From: an uncultured Oscillospiraceae bacterium
GTDB taxonomy: Bacteria > Bacillota > Clostridia > Oscillospirales > Oscillospiraceae
Direction: 5' to 3'
Assembly (NCBI GenBank): GCA_910584395.1
Contig: CAJUAS010000012.1
Span: forward strand, 1 to 40,177
DNA length: 40,177 bases
Below, one piece after another: positions 14,091 to 22,118 of the stretch. The position numbers were made by a program, and so were the translations under genes. Positions within the stretch are counted from its first letter, which is position 1, and each line of letters begins with the position of its first letter. The notes under the pieces were generated by a model. The model was not told the origin of the DNA, did not search any database, and saw nothing but the letters and a program-made list of their open reading frames with translations.

Positions 14091-15902
14091 ATGGACTTTT
14101 ACACCGCCGAAGAATTTGATATCGCCGTGATCGGCGCGGGGCACGCGGGGTGCGAGGCCGCGCTGGCCGCGGCGCGGCTGGGCCTCGCCACCGTTTGCTT
14201 CGCCGTCAATTTAGACAGCGTGGGCAATATGCCCTGCAACCCGGCCATCGGCGGCGCGGGCAAGGGGCAGCTGGTGCGGGAGCTGGACGCGCTGGGCGGC
14301 GAGATGGGCAAGGTCGCCGACGCCGCGGCGATCCAATACCGGGTTCTGGGCCGGGGCAAAGGCCCGGCGGTGCGCTCTTCCCGGGCGCAGGCGGATCGGA
14401 TGGAATACCGCAAGCGGATGAAGGCGGTCTTGGAGGGGCAGGAGGGTTTGTGTCTCGTTCAGGCGGAGATCACCGAAATTCGCACCGATGAAACGGGCGC
14501 GGTTTGCGCCGTGGTCACGGACAGCGGCGCATTATATAAGGTAAGGGCGTGCGTGGTGGCCACGGGGACGTTTTTGGGCGGGCGCACCATCTGCGGCGAG
14601 GTGATCCGGGAGAGCGGCCCGGACGGGCTGGCGGCAGCGGGGCGGCTGACGGCGTCCCTCCGAGGGTTAAACCTGCCCCTGCGGCGGTTCAAGACGGGCA
14701 CGCCGCCCCGGGTGCTGGGGCGCACCGTTGACTTTTCCAAAATGGAGGTTCAGGAGGGGGACGCGGACTTTCGACCCTTTTCGTCCGCGTCGAAAAAGGG
14801 CGAAGCGCGCTCGCGCTGCTATCTCACCTACACCACGGCGGCGACCCACGCCATTATTCAGGCGAATCTCCACCGCTCCCCCCTGTTTTCCGGGGTGATC
14901 GAGGGGGTCGGGCCGCGGTATTGCCCGTCCATCGAGGATAAGATCGTCCGTTTTGCGGACAAGGAGCGGCATCAGCTCTTTTTAGAGCCCATGGGGCTGG
15001 ACACGGACGAGTGGTACATTCAGGGCTTGTCCAGCTCCCTGCCCGAGGAGGTTCAGCAGCAGATCGTCCACTCCATTCCCGGCTTGGAAAACGCCCACAT
15101 CACCCGGAGGGCCTACGCCATCGAGTATGACTGCATCGACCCCACGGCGTTGAAGCCGTCGCTGGAGTGCAAGGCCGTCCCCGGCCTCTACGGCGCGGGG
15201 CAGTTCAACGGCACGTCGGGCTATGAGGAGGCGGCGGCGCAGGGGTTTTTGGCGGGGGTCAACGCCGCGCGGCAGATCGCGGGAAAGCCGCCGGTGGTTT
15301 TGAACCGCTGGGACGGCTATATGGGCGTGCTCATCGACGATCTGGTCACCAAGGGCACGAATGAGCCGTACCGCATGATGACCTCCCGGACGGAGTACCG
15401 CCTCACCTGTCGGGAGGACAACGCCGACCTTCGTTTGACGCGGCTGGGCCGGGAGATCGGGCTGGTGTCCCCGGCGCGGCTGGCCGAGGTGGAGGAGAAG
15501 TACGCCGCCGTGGCCGCGGAGATCAAGCGGCTGGAGAAAAAGGGGCTGGCGGCCGTTCTGCGCCGGCCGGAGGTGGGGTATTTCGATCTGGACGACCCCG
15601 GGCGGCCGGACTTGTCCGCCGAGGTGGTGGAGCAGGTGGAGATCTCGGTGAAATACGAGGGCTATATCCAACGGCAGGAGCGGCAAATGGCGGAGCTAAA
15701 GCGCATGGAGAGCCACATCCTGCCCGAGGACATGGACTATTCGGACATCGACGGCCTGCGGCTGGAGGCCCGGCAGAAGCTGGCGGCCATCAAGCCCCGG
15801 AACTTGGGGCAGGCGGGGCGCATCTCCGGGGTGTCCCCCGCCGATTTGACCGCGCTGATGTTCTATTTGGAGAAGCACAAGGGCGGTGACCGCCATGGGT
15901 GA
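14091..15902 (+). CDS. mnmG: tRNA uridine-5-carboxymethylaminomethyl(34) synthesis enzyme MnmG (GidA)
   Basis: The 603-residue protein is close to the family length (~620). The N-terminus has the FAD-binding dinucleotide fold (IAVIGAGHAGCEAALAAARLG), followed by MPCNPAIGGAGKGQLVRELDALGG, the hallmark MnmG motif. GAGQFNGTSGYEEAAAQG and the C-terminal helical RNA- and MnmE-binding region (YIQRQERQ, ISGVSPADL) are intact. With MnmE it makes the cmnm5 group on wobble uridine 34 of tRNAs. The start at 14091 has only a modest ribosome-binding site (AAAGAGTGAT), which may mean low translation. It overlaps mnmA by eight bases; the pair modifies the same uridine. Confidence 0.95.
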   Translation: MDFYTAEEFDIAVIGAGHAGCEAALAAARLGLATVCFAVNLDSVGNMPCNPAIGGAGKGQLVRELDALGGEMGKVADAAAIQYRVLGRGKGPAVRSSRAQADRMEYRKRMKAVLEGQEGLCLVQAEITEIRTDETGAVCAVVTDSGALYKVRACVVATGTFLGGRTICGEVIRESGPDGLAAAGRLTASLRGLNLPLRRFKTGTPPRVLGRTVDFSKMEVQEGDADFRPFSSASKKGEARSRCYLTYTTAATHAIIQANLHRSPLFSGVIEGVGPRYCPSIEDKIVRFADKERHQLFLEPMGLDTDEWYIQGLSSSLPEEVQQQIVHSIPGLENAHITRRAYAIEYDCIDPTALKPSLECKAVPGLYGAGQFNGTSGYEEAAAQGFLAGVNAARQIAGKPPVVLNRWDGYMGVLIDDLVTKGTNEPYRMMTSRTEYRLTCREDNADLRLTRLGREIGLVSPARLAEVEEKYAAVAAEIKRLEKKGLAAVLRRPEVGYFDLDDPGRPDLSAEVVEQVEISVKYEGYIQRQERQMAELKRMESHILPEDMDYSDIDGLRLEARQKLAAIKPRNLGQAGRISGVSPADLTALMFYLEKHKGGDRHG

Positions 15903-16905
15903 GCGCGTGGTTCTCGGCCTCTCCGGCGGGGTGGATTCCGCCGTGGCGGCGCTGCTTTTGACAAAGCAGGGCTTTGCCGTCCACTGCGTCTATCTGGACA
16001 ACGGCGTGGGCGATCCCGCCCCCGCCCAAGAGACCGCCGCCGCCCTCGGCCTGCCCTTTCAGACGGCGGACATCCGCAAAGCCTTGGACGCCAAGGTCTG
16101 CCGCCCCTTCTACGAGAGCTATCTCCGGGGGGAGACCCCCTCCCCCTGCGCCCTGTGCAACCCCACTGTAAAGTTCCCAGCCTTGCTATCCATTGCCGAC
16201 GAGCTGGGCGCAACCTTCGTGGCCACCGGGCACTACGCCCGCAGCCAACACGGCCGTCTGCTCCGTGGGCGAAGCGCCAACGACCAGTCCTACCTGCTGG
16301 CGCGGCTCACCACCGCTCAGCTCGCGCGCATTCTCTTCCCCCTCGGCGGCTATGAAAAGTCCGAAGTCCGCGCCTTGGCGGCGTCGGCGGGGCTGGGCGT
16401 GGCGCAGAAGCCGGACAGCATGGAGATCTGCTTCATCCCCGACGACAATTACGCCGCGTGGCTGGATGCCTACGGCCCGACCCCGCCCCCCGGCGACTTC
16501 GTGGACGGCGAGGGCCGGGTGCTGGGCCGCCATCAGGGCGTCCATCATTACACCTTGGGGCAGGGCCGCGGCCTTGGGGTGTCCGGGCCGCACAAGTATT
16601 ACGTCGAAGCCATCCGCCCCGACACCGATCAGGTGGTGCTCGGCGACGGCGGCGGCCTGTTCACCCAAACGGTGCGCTGCCGGGACGTGAACTGGCTGAC
16701 CCCCGTCCCCCTCGCCGCCCCCACGGCGGTCGCTGCCCGCTTCCGCCACTCCAAGAACGAGACCGCCGTCACACTGTTCCCTCAAGAGGATGGCACGCTG
16801 CTGGCGGAGGCAGCGGAGGAAACGCCCGTCCGTGCGCCCACGCCGGGCCAATTGGCGGTGTTCTACGACGGCGACGCGGTGGTCTGCTCCGGCTGGATCA
16901 TGTAA
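15895..16905 (+). CDS. mnmA: tRNA-specific 2-thiouridylase MnmA
   Basis: The 336-residue protein has the PP-loop ATP-pyrophosphatase motif GLSGGVDSAVA near the N-terminus, PCALCNPTVKF with the first catalytic cysteine (CxxC), ATGHYAR, and DSMEICFIPDD with the second active cysteine. TLGQGRGLG is the conserved tRNA-binding segment. MnmA adds sulfur at position 2 of wobble U34 in the Lys, Glu and Gln tRNAs. It is about 25 residues shorter than Escherichia coli MnmA, mostly at the C-terminal beta domain. I chose ATG 15895 over the in-frame GTG 15886. It overlaps the end of mnmG, so one message probably makes both halves of the cmnm5s2U modification. Confidence 0.93.
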   Translation: MGERVVLGLSGGVDSAVAALLLTKQGFAVHCVYLDNGVGDPAPAQETAAALGLPFQTADIRKALDAKVCRPFYESYLRGETPSPCALCNPTVKFPALLSIADELGATFVATGHYARSQHGRLLRGRSANDQSYLLARLTTAQLARILFPLGGYEKSEVRALAASAGLGVAQKPDSMEICFIPDDNYAAWLDAYGPTPPPGDFVDGEGRVLGRHQGVHHYTLGQGRGLGVSGPHKYYVEAIRPDTDQVVLGDGGGLFTQTVRCRDVNWLTPVPLAAPTAVAARFRHSKNETAVTLFPQEDGTLLAEAAEETPVRAPTPGQLAVFYDGDAVVCSGWIM

Positions 16906-16920
16906 ATTTGGAATTTCCTC

Positions 16921-16949
16921 TTGACAGATGCCGCCCGGCAAGGTATAAT
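16921..16949 (+). promoter_or_regulatory. Promoter of tRNA-Gly
   Basis: TTGACA (16921-16926) and TATAAT (16944-16949) separated by 17 bases: perfect consensus, 13 bases before the tRNA, as expected for a stable RNA gene. Confidence 0.85.
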
Positions 16950-16961
16950 ACCATCGTTGTC

Positions 16962-17037
16962 GCGGGTGTAGCTCATCTGGTAGAGCGCCACCTTGCCAAG
17001 GTGGAGGTAGCGAGTTCGAGCCTCGTCACCCGCTCCA
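16962..17037 (+). tRNA. tRNA-Gly (anticodon GCC)
   Basis: The cloverleaf is complete: acceptor GCGGGTG paired with CACCCGC, D-arm with TAGCTCA...TGGTAGAGC, anticodon stem CCACC/GGTGG around loop TTGCCAA (anticodon GCC), T-arm with GTTCGAG, discriminator T and an encoded CCA at 17035-17037. It reads glycine codons GGC and GGT. It has its own consensus promoter and terminator and follows mnmA, although this tRNA is not an MnmA/MnmG substrate because it lacks a wobble uridine. Confidence 0.97.
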
Positions 17038-17043
17038 AAAAAA

Positions 17044-17078
17044 AGAAGGACGCATCGTCAGATGCGTCCTTCCTTTTT
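17044..17078 (+). terminator. Terminator of the tRNA-Gly unit
   Basis: An 11-bp stem AAGGACGCATC / GATGCGTCCTT with loop GTCA, followed by CCTTTTTG. It starts seven bases after the CCA end. An A-run on the other side may let it also stop the convergent SLH/LRR gene. Confidence 0.85.
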
Positions 17079-17102
17079 GTCTGGCCCACGGGCCGCGTGC
17101 GT

Positions 17103-18785
17103 TTAATTGCCGGTGGAATTGAAGTGGATGGTGGCGTTGAACAGGCTGTCGTTAATGTCATCAATTGAAATTTCTTCCCATTGTTCTTTACTGCCAGTGT
17201 AATAAATATCTTTCAGATCTGGCATAACAAATGCCTCTTCGTCAATATTTGTAACACTATCTGGGATGGTGATGGAGGTCAGCCCGGAATGATAGAAAGT
17301 CCCGCTTCTAATTCTTGTCACTGTTGCCGGAATGACTACGCTTTTCAGATTTGTGAGCCGAAAGGAATCAGAGCCAATGCTGACAACGCCATAGGGGATG
17401 TTGACGCGAGACAAGGCCGAACCATAAAAGGCTTTCTCCCCGATGGTTTTCAGCGTGTTGGGCAGGTTCGTGCGCAGCAAGTCTTTACAAAAACCGAACG
17501 CCCAATCGCCAATGCCGGTAACACCCTCAGAAACGGTAACAGAGGTAATGTCGCTCCGTATATCGTACCAAGGGGTCGTAAGATTGATCGGAACGCCATC
17601 GGTTGTATAATTGCACTTGTAATCCTGCATTTTTCCGGACCCACTGATGACCAGTTCCCCATCGACATACAAAACCCATGTTACATTACTCCCGCACTTT
17701 CCCGAATCAATGACTTCCCGTCCCGGTTCTGTGCTCGGCTCGGGGTCTTTTGTGGGTTCAGGCTGCTTGCTGGGTTCGGGTTCTTTGGTCGGCTCTGGGT
17801 CGGGCGCGGGGCTGGGTACAGGCTCAGGGGAGGGTTCGGGTTCTGGCTCTGTCCGCGTGATCCGCACCACCTTGTTGTCCCGCACGCCGTAGGTGTTCTT
17901 TGCCTCCAACGTAAAGCTGTTCTCTCCCAGCTCCAAGGCCACTGTCACCTTGAACGAGCCGTTGTTCAACGCCACACTCTCCCCGTCCAGCGTCAGCTTT
18001 GTTCCCATGGACACCGGGGATACCTTACCCGTCAGGGTGACGCGCTCCTCGGTGGTTTCGGCGGCGTAGCGGTTCACGGTGATGACCGGGGTGTCGGTGG
18101 TGTCCGAGCCATAGCCGTGGTTCAGGGCGCGGGCCAGCAGGGCGGCGAACTCCGCGCGGGTCAGCCCCTTCTGGGCCGCGATCGTGCCGTCGGGCAAGCC
18201 GGACACCAGTCCTTCAGACACCGCCACCGCCATGTAAGGCTTCACCCCGGCGGAGATGCTGTTGACGTCGGAGAACATATTGAGGACGGACAGGTCGGCA
18301 TTGGTGGTCTTGGAAGCGTACCGCCATGCCACCAGCAGGGCATAGATGGTCTCCTCCCGGGTGATGGTCTGCTCCGGGCGGAAGCTGGCCGTGCCCTGCA
18401 GATTGACGACGTTGGGGAACAGGGCCTTGGTGGCTTCGATGTGGGCCTTGGCCCAGCTGTCGGCAGTGTCGGTATAAGTCGCCGTGGGGTTTTCCTCCAG
18501 CGTCAGACCCATGGCCACGGCGAACACCTTGGCCGCTTCGTCCCGGCGAATCAGGCCGTTGGGACGGAACGTACCGTCGGGATAGCCGTTGAACCAGCCC
18601 CGCTGGGAGCAGGTCTCGATGGATGTTTTGGCCCAATGGCCGTCGGGAACATCGCTGTACTGCTGTCCTCCTTCCGCCGTGTAGCCGATGTACTCTTGGC
18701 CGTAGGGCAGGGCCAGCGCGGGGGCGGCCAGTCCTAACATCAGGATCAGCGCCAATGCCAGAGATAAAATTTTTCGCTTTTTCAT
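17103..18785 (-). CDS. SLH-anchored leucine-rich-repeat (BspA type) surface protein
   Basis: The 560-residue protein has a signal peptide (MKKRKILSLALALILMLGL, cleavage after ALA near 26) and three SLH domains (about 40-100, 105-165, 170-230; motifs GHWAKTSIETCSQRGWFNG and RAEFAALLARAL). A beta domain (~240-315) follows, then a Pro-Glu-rich stalk of PEPSPEP/EPTKDPEP repeats (~318-365). The C-terminal ~195 residues are BspA-type leucine-rich repeats (LRR_5), with units such as SVVIPATVTRIRSGTFYHSG. SLH domains would anchor it to the wall and the LRRs face outward, as in host- or glycan-binding proteins. The LRR part (17103-17700) is clearly AT-richer than the SLH part, which suggests domain acquisition. 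The ATG follows AAGGAGGAAAAAAG. Confidence 0.85.
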   Translation of the reverse strand: MKKRKILSLALALILMLGLAAPALALPYGQEYIGYTAEGGQQYSDVPDGHWAKTSIETCSQRGWFNGYPDGTFRPNGLIRRDEAAKVFAVAMGLTLEENPTATYTDTADSWAKAHIEATKALFPNVVNLQGTASFRPEQTITREETIYALLVAWRYASKTTNADLSVLNMFSDVNSISAGVKPYMAVAVSEGLVSGLPDGTIAAQKGLTRAEFAALLARALNHGYGSDTTDTPVITVNRYAAETTEERVTLTGKVSPVSMGTKLTLDGESVALNNGSFKVTVALELGENSFTLEAKNTYGVRDNKVVRITRTEPEPEPSPEPVPSPAPDPEPTKEPEPSKQPEPTKDPEPSTEPGREVIDSGKCGSNVTWVLYVDGELVISGSGKMQDYKCNYTTDGVPINLTTPWYDIRSDITSVTVSEGVTGIGDWAFGFCKDLLRTNLPNTLKTIGEKAFYGSALSRVNIPYGVVSIGSDSFRLTNLKSVVIPATVTRIRSGTFYHSGLTSITIPDSVTNIDEEAFVMPDLKDIYYTGSKEQWEEISIDDINDSLFNATIHFNSTGN

Positions 18786-18878
18786 CTTTTTTCCTCCTTG
18801 TGTGTTTTGCCTGTTTCGGCAAGGTCAGCCGGGGGACGGGCGGGTGAAAGGCCCGCCCCCGCTTGGCTTTCCCTGCCG

Positions 18879-18917
18879 AAAAAACAAAAGCGGCGCAGGG
18901 ATCATTCCCTACACCGC
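18879..18917 (-). terminator. Minus-strand terminator upstream of the SLH/LRR gene
   Basis: A 12-position stem (18890-18901 with 18906-18917, loop of four) is followed on the minus strand by TTTTGTTTTTT. Two pairs are G-U on the minus strand and C-A on the plus strand, so it works on minus transcripts. It lies 5' of the SLH/LRR gene, so it either ends a short minus RNA (possible start near 19076) or attenuates that gene. Confidence 0.65.
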
Positions 18918-18950
18918 ATCAGCACACAAGCCCATCTCCGCATTTCCGCC

Positions 18951-18978
18951 TTGAAAAAAAGGCAAAAACGGGTATAAT
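18951..18978 (+). promoter_or_regulatory. Promoter of a free-standing plus-strand RNA
   Basis: TTGAAA (18951-18956), a 16-base spacer and TATAAT (18973-18978). No open reading frame with a ribosome-binding site follows before the terminators at about 19100-19168. Confidence 0.7.
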
Positions 18979-19082
18979 GGGAGTGGCGCAGTAATTCTGC
19001 TGTGTGGGAGGTCATCGCTCCTGCATAGGGCTGTGGGGTGCTGCAACACTCCACGGCCTGCCTTTGTTTCCTCGGCACTTCT

Positions 19083-19111
19083 ATTTTAGCCTTTTGTGCC
19101 GAAAAAGGCAA
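19083..19111 (-). promoter_or_regulatory. Possible minus promoter facing the RNA
   Basis: TTGCCT (19106-19111), 17 bases, TAAAAT (19083-19088) on the minus strand. A transcript from here would run antisense through the plus RNA to the terminator at 18879-18917, about 195 bases. The boxes are imperfect and overlap the plus RNA's own 3' stems, so this is tentative. Confidence 0.35.
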
Positions 19112-19135
19112 GGGTATTTTTGCATTTTTTCCAAA

Positions 19136-19168
19136 AACAAGCCGAGGTGTTTGCCCCGGCTTGTTTTT
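19136..19168. terminator. Bidirectional terminator between the RNA and the deacetylase
   Basis: Arms AACAAGCCG and CGGCTTGTT (19136-19144 and 19157-19165) with T-runs on both strands. It ends the plus RNA and the minus deacetylase message. Confidence 0.8.
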
Positions 19169-19948
19169 TTACGCCGGACACTGCCGCCCGGTGTGGTCGA
19201 TGGTGTAGTTCCCCGGCAAAATCAGCTCGGAGATGGGCACGAGGGTGTACCCCTGCCCGATGAGGTTTTCCAGAATACCGGGCAGCGCCTCGGGGGTGTG
19301 CTTGGCGGCGTTGTGAAAGAGGATGATCGACCCCGGCTGGACTTTGGAGGTCACCCGCTTGGTGATGTCGGATGCGGAGAGGTCTTTCCAGTCCAGCGAG
19401 TCCACGTCCCACTGGATCGGCTCTAAGCCCGCGGCGCGGGTGGTGGTGATGACGTGGTCGTCATACTCGCCGTAGGGCGGGCGGAACAGCGTCGGCCGCA
19501 CCCCCGTCACCCCCTCGATCTTGTCGCAGGAGAGCTTCAAGTCCGCCGCGATCTGGTCGGCGGACAGGGCGTTGAAGTGGTCGTGGTGCGCGGAGTGGCT
19601 CATCACCTCGTGGCCCGCGTCGTGAAGAGCCTTGACCGATTCGGGGTACTTATCCACCCAGTCTCCCACCACGAAAAAGGTCACCTTCACGTTGTACTTC
19701 GCCAAAATGTCGATGAGCTGCTGGGTGTCCTCGTTGCCCCACGCCGCGTCGAAGCTCAGCGACGCCATCTTTTGATCCCGCTGCACGCAGTAGATGGGCA
19801 GCTCCCGCGTGGCCGCCGCCGCGCCCACAATGGCCGGGTGGTTCACCACCGTGAACATCACCGCCGCCAGCGCCACGCAGCCCAGCGCCACCAGATACTT
19901 ACCCCGGATACACCAGAACTTTGGCCCTTTTGCAAAAAATCGTCTCAT
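19169..19948 (-). CDS. PdaB-type polysaccharide deacetylase
   Basis: The 259-residue protein has a basic N-terminus and one membrane anchor (LVALGCVALAAVMFTVV, about residues 19-35), then a NodB deacetylase domain. Motifs in order: MASLSFDAAWGNEDT (metal/base Asp; the second Asp of the usual TFDD is absent, as in the PdaB group), SHSAHHDHFN (HSxxH metal site), LFRPPYGEYD, VDSLDWK and IILFHNA. PdaB-like enzymes act on spore-cortex peptidoglycan or related glycans and are made in sporulation. The start is ATG 19946-19948 with GGGAGGGATGG before it. A sigma-E-like promoter at 19978-20006 supports a sporulation role. Confidence 0.85.
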   Translation of the reverse strand: MRRFFAKGPKFWCIRGKYLVALGCVALAAVMFTVVNHPAIVGAAAATRELPIYCVQRDQKMASLSFDAAWGNEDTQQLIDILAKYNVKVTFFVVGDWVDKYPESVKALHDAGHEVMSHSAHHDHFNALSADQIAADLKLSCDKIEGVTGVRPTLFRPPYGEYDDHVITTTRAAGLEPIQWDVDSLDWKDLSASDITKRVTSKVQPGSIILFHNAAKHTPEALPGILENLIGQGYTLVPISELILPGNYTIDHTGRQCPA

Positions 19949-19977
19949 ATGACCATCCCTCCCGCAGGTTTTAGTCA

Positions 19978-20006
19978 AACCTATGCGGAGAGGTAGTCCA
20001 AAATGC
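19978..20006 (-). promoter_or_regulatory. Sigma-E-like promoter of the PdaB-type gene
   Basis: On the minus strand GCATTTT (20000-20006), 14 bases, CATAGGTT (19978-19985). This resembles the Bacillus sigma-E pattern (GHATATT, 14 bases, CATACANT). No sigma-A promoter is seen in this gap. Confidence 0.4.
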
Positions 20007-20009
20007 AAT

Positions 20010-20040
20010 AAAACACCCCCGGTAAAACCGGGAGTGTTTT
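20010..20040 (-). terminator. Terminator of the 5'-nucleotidase gene
   Basis: Arms AAAACAC-CCCGG / CCGGG-GTGTTTT with loop TAAAA. One pair is G-U on the minus strand and C-A on the plus strand, so it serves the minus-strand gene ending at 20059. Confidence 0.8.
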
Positions 20041-20058
20041 TTGTCGGCTTATTTGGTT

Positions 20059-21939
20059 TTATTTCTTCCCCGTATAGGGGTGATACCCCTTCCTTTTGCC
20101 CTTGCGGACGGCGCGGCGGATGAGGAGGGCCGCCACCAAAATGACCAGCAGGATCAAGATGACCAACACCGCCGTGGGCGCGCCCATGGGAATGAGGAGG
20201 TCAATGGGGTTCAGGCTGGGCTTGACGGCCTTGTGCAGGGACGCCGCCGGCGCGACGCTCTCCTGATCGTTCAAATAGTCGGCAAACGCCTGCCACGCTT
20301 TTAATTCCCGCCCCTGAGAATCGCGGATGATGTGCTGTTCAAAGTCCGTGATGGGGTTGCCGTCCTTGTCCCGTGGGGTGATGGACAGCAGACCAAAGGA
20401 CTTCTCCTTCACCGCCGCCAGCATTTGCCCTGAATAGAGGTCGGCCACCACCCGGTAGAGCTGGTCGTCCTTTGGCGTCCCGTAAGAGCCGCTGCCATGG
20501 CTGCTGTAGATGTGAACCGAGGTCACCTTGTCCAAAAACATCCGGTTGGGGTTATAGATCCATCCGCACCCCGCGCCGTAGAGGGTGGCGGCGGGCATGA
20601 GGGCGGAGATGGACGCGTCCACCTCAAAGACGTTTTTCAGGTCTCGCCCCGTGAGGTACACCGACACCAGCGGATACCCCGGCGAGCCGTCCGCCCCAGA
20701 GCCGAGGGACAAAATGTCAAACGCCTGAGAGGTGGTCACCTCTCCCTTGGCCAGCGTCCCCCGGATCACCCCGTCGGGGACGACGGCAAAGGCCACCGCC
20801 TCGCCATAGTACCCCTCCACCTTCCGCACCGTCTCCAGATACGCCTCGCCAATGAAATCGCCGGTCTGGGGAATGGTAAAGTCCGATTCCGCAACGGTCA
20901 AAACGCCGTCATATGACATATTGTAATCGCTTAAATAGGAAGAATCCACCTTCTGCTTAAACCGCTCCGCCAGCGTCTCCAGCTCCCGGTCTGCCCGGAT
21001 GGAGCCGTCGATGGGAATGAGCCGATAGTCTTCAAAGGTGAACTGCTCGTCCTCGGCGTCCAGCTTCTTCAGGGTAATGCTCCCCAGATTTTGGGTATAC
21101 GGCCCACAGGAGACGATGGGCGTGCCGTTGACTACGATAGGCTCTTCCAAAGTGGTGTGGGTGTGGCCGGAGACGATGAGGTCGATGCCGTCCACCGCCT
21201 TCGCCAGCTCGTAATCCTCCCCCTTGCCGCTGTCCGTGCCGCCGTGGGACAGGCAGATGATGAAGTCAGGCTGTTCCTTCTCCCGGATCTCCGCCACCAC
21301 CCGCTTGGCGGCCTCCACCATTGGCTCATAGACCATCCCCGACATGGGGGCACACTCGTCGGAATCCACCCCCATCACGCCGAACACGGCGATCTTCACC
21401 CCGTCCTTTTCCACCACAGTGTACGGGGTGACGGGGTAGTTTACAAAGGCTTCGGTGAGGTTCTGCCCCGCGTCCACGTCCTTGGGGGTGGTGTAGTTGG
21501 CCTGAACGATGGCGGGGATCGCCTCGCCGCTCTGCTTGGCGGCGTACAGCATCTCCGCCAGTCCCTTCTGGCGGTAGTCAAACTCGTGATTGCCCAAGGT
21601 CACCACGTCGTAGCCCATCCGCCCCAGCGCCCGCAGCTCGGGCGCGTCGGTGGAGTAGACCGTCTGGAACAGCGACCCCATGGAGAAGTCGCCGCCGTCC
21701 ACGGTGATGGTGGGGTAGTGGGCGTTGGCCCGCTCGTTTTTGAGGGCGGTAGCCAGCCGGGGGTAGCCCCCCACGCCGTTGGCGTCGGGGTAGAAGTGGT
21801 CGTGGGTGTCGTGGGTGAACAAAACCGTCAGGCCCTTGGTGTCCACCGGCTTTGTCTCCGCCCCCGCCGGAAGCAGGAAAAGCCCCGCCAGCAGGCACAC
21901 AGCCAAAGCCACCGCAAACACGCGGGATCCCTTTTTCAT
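20059..21939 (-). CDS. Surface-anchored 5'-nucleotidase / metallophosphoesterase
   Basis: The 626-residue protein has a signal peptide (FAVALAVCLLAGLFLLPAGA, cleavage near residue 27), then a calcineurin-like metallophosphatase domain: THDTHDHF, TVDGGDFSMGS, TLGNHEFDY, LSHGG and SGHTHT give the di-metal ligands in order. The 5'-nucleotidase C-terminal domain (about 330-530) follows. A C-terminal membrane helix (AVLVILILLVILVAALLI, ~590-610) and a basic tail act as anchor. It would hydrolyse extracellular nucleotides or related sugar-phosphate compounds at the cell surface to recover nucleosides and phosphate. The start at ATG 21937-21939 fits the signal peptide and GGAGGGGAGA. It lies alone between its own promoter and terminator. 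Confidence 0.88.
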   Translation of the reverse strand: MKKGSRVFAVALAVCLLAGLFLLPAGAETKPVDTKGLTVLFTHDTHDHFYPDANGVGGYPRLATALKNERANAHYPTITVDGGDFSMGSLFQTVYSTDAPELRALGRMGYDVVTLGNHEFDYRQKGLAEMLYAAKQSGEAIPAIVQANYTTPKDVDAGQNLTEAFVNYPVTPYTVVEKDGVKIAVFGVMGVDSDECAPMSGMVYEPMVEAAKRVVAEIREKEQPDFIICLSHGGTDSGKGEDYELAKAVDGIDLIVSGHTHTTLEEPIVVNGTPIVSCGPYTQNLGSITLKKLDAEDEQFTFEDYRLIPIDGSIRADRELETLAERFKQKVDSSYLSDYNMSYDGVLTVAESDFTIPQTGDFIGEAYLETVRKVEGYYGEAVAFAVVPDGVIRGTLAKGEVTTSQAFDILSLGSGADGSPGYPLVSVYLTGRDLKNVFEVDASISALMPAATLYGAGCGWIYNPNRMFLDKVTSVHIYSSHGSGSYGTPKDDQLYRVVADLYSGQMLAAVKEKSFGLLSITPRDKDGNPITDFEQHIIRDSQGRELKAWQAFADYLNDQESVAPAASLHKAVKPSLNPIDLLIPMGAPTAVLVILILLVILVAALLIRRAVRKGKRKGYHPYTGKK

Positions 21940-21961
21940 GGGTCTCCCCTCCTTTTTCTCT

Positions 21962-21990
21962 ATTATATAGAATTCCTCCCGCCATTGCAA
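21962..21990 (-). promoter_or_regulatory. Promoter of the 5'-nucleotidase gene
   Basis: TTGCAA (21985-21990), 17 bases, TATAAT (21962-21967) on the minus strand, 22 bases from the start codon. That leaves a very short leader. Confidence 0.7.
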
Positions 21991-22118
21991 GAAATCCCCG
22001 CCGTTACAGAATATTTACATTTTTGCCGGGCCTGTCCACACTTTATTTACAGCTTGGTCAATTTCTGGTTATTTTTTCGGCACATACTGAAGCCACCCTA
22101 TTCCGAAAGGATGATTTT

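Larger units (their letters stand above)
18985..19168 (+). ncRNA. Candidate structured non-coding RNA
   Basis: The transcript from the promoter at 18951 would hold at least four stems: GCAG/CTGC (about 18989-19001); TGTGGGAG/CTCCTGCA with loop GTCATCG; a 13-bp stem GGGCTGTGGGGTG / CACTCCACGGCCT with loop CTGCAA (about 19028-19060); and TCGGCAC/GTGCCGA before an A/T-rich stop. It ends there (about 19130) or at 19136-19168. Several pairs in the second and third stems are G-U on this strand and would be A-C mismatches on the other, so this strand is the structured RNA. It lies between two minus-strand genes. I could not match it to SRP, 6S, tmRNA or RNase P RNA by their conserved sequences. Confidence 0.5.

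Noticed and set aside
18902..19111. A 69-codon minus-strand frame over the candidate RNA.
   Set aside because: No proper ribosome site (a GGAG only two bases from an internal ATG), and the stem pairs in the region favour an RNA on the plus strand.
18985..19130. SRP RNA, tmRNA or RNase P RNA.
   Set aside because: The conserved words (GGAAGGAAGCAGC for SRP, GAGGAAAGTCC for RNase P, tmRNA ends) are absent. 6S RNA cannot be excluded, but several separate hairpins do not suit its single rod.
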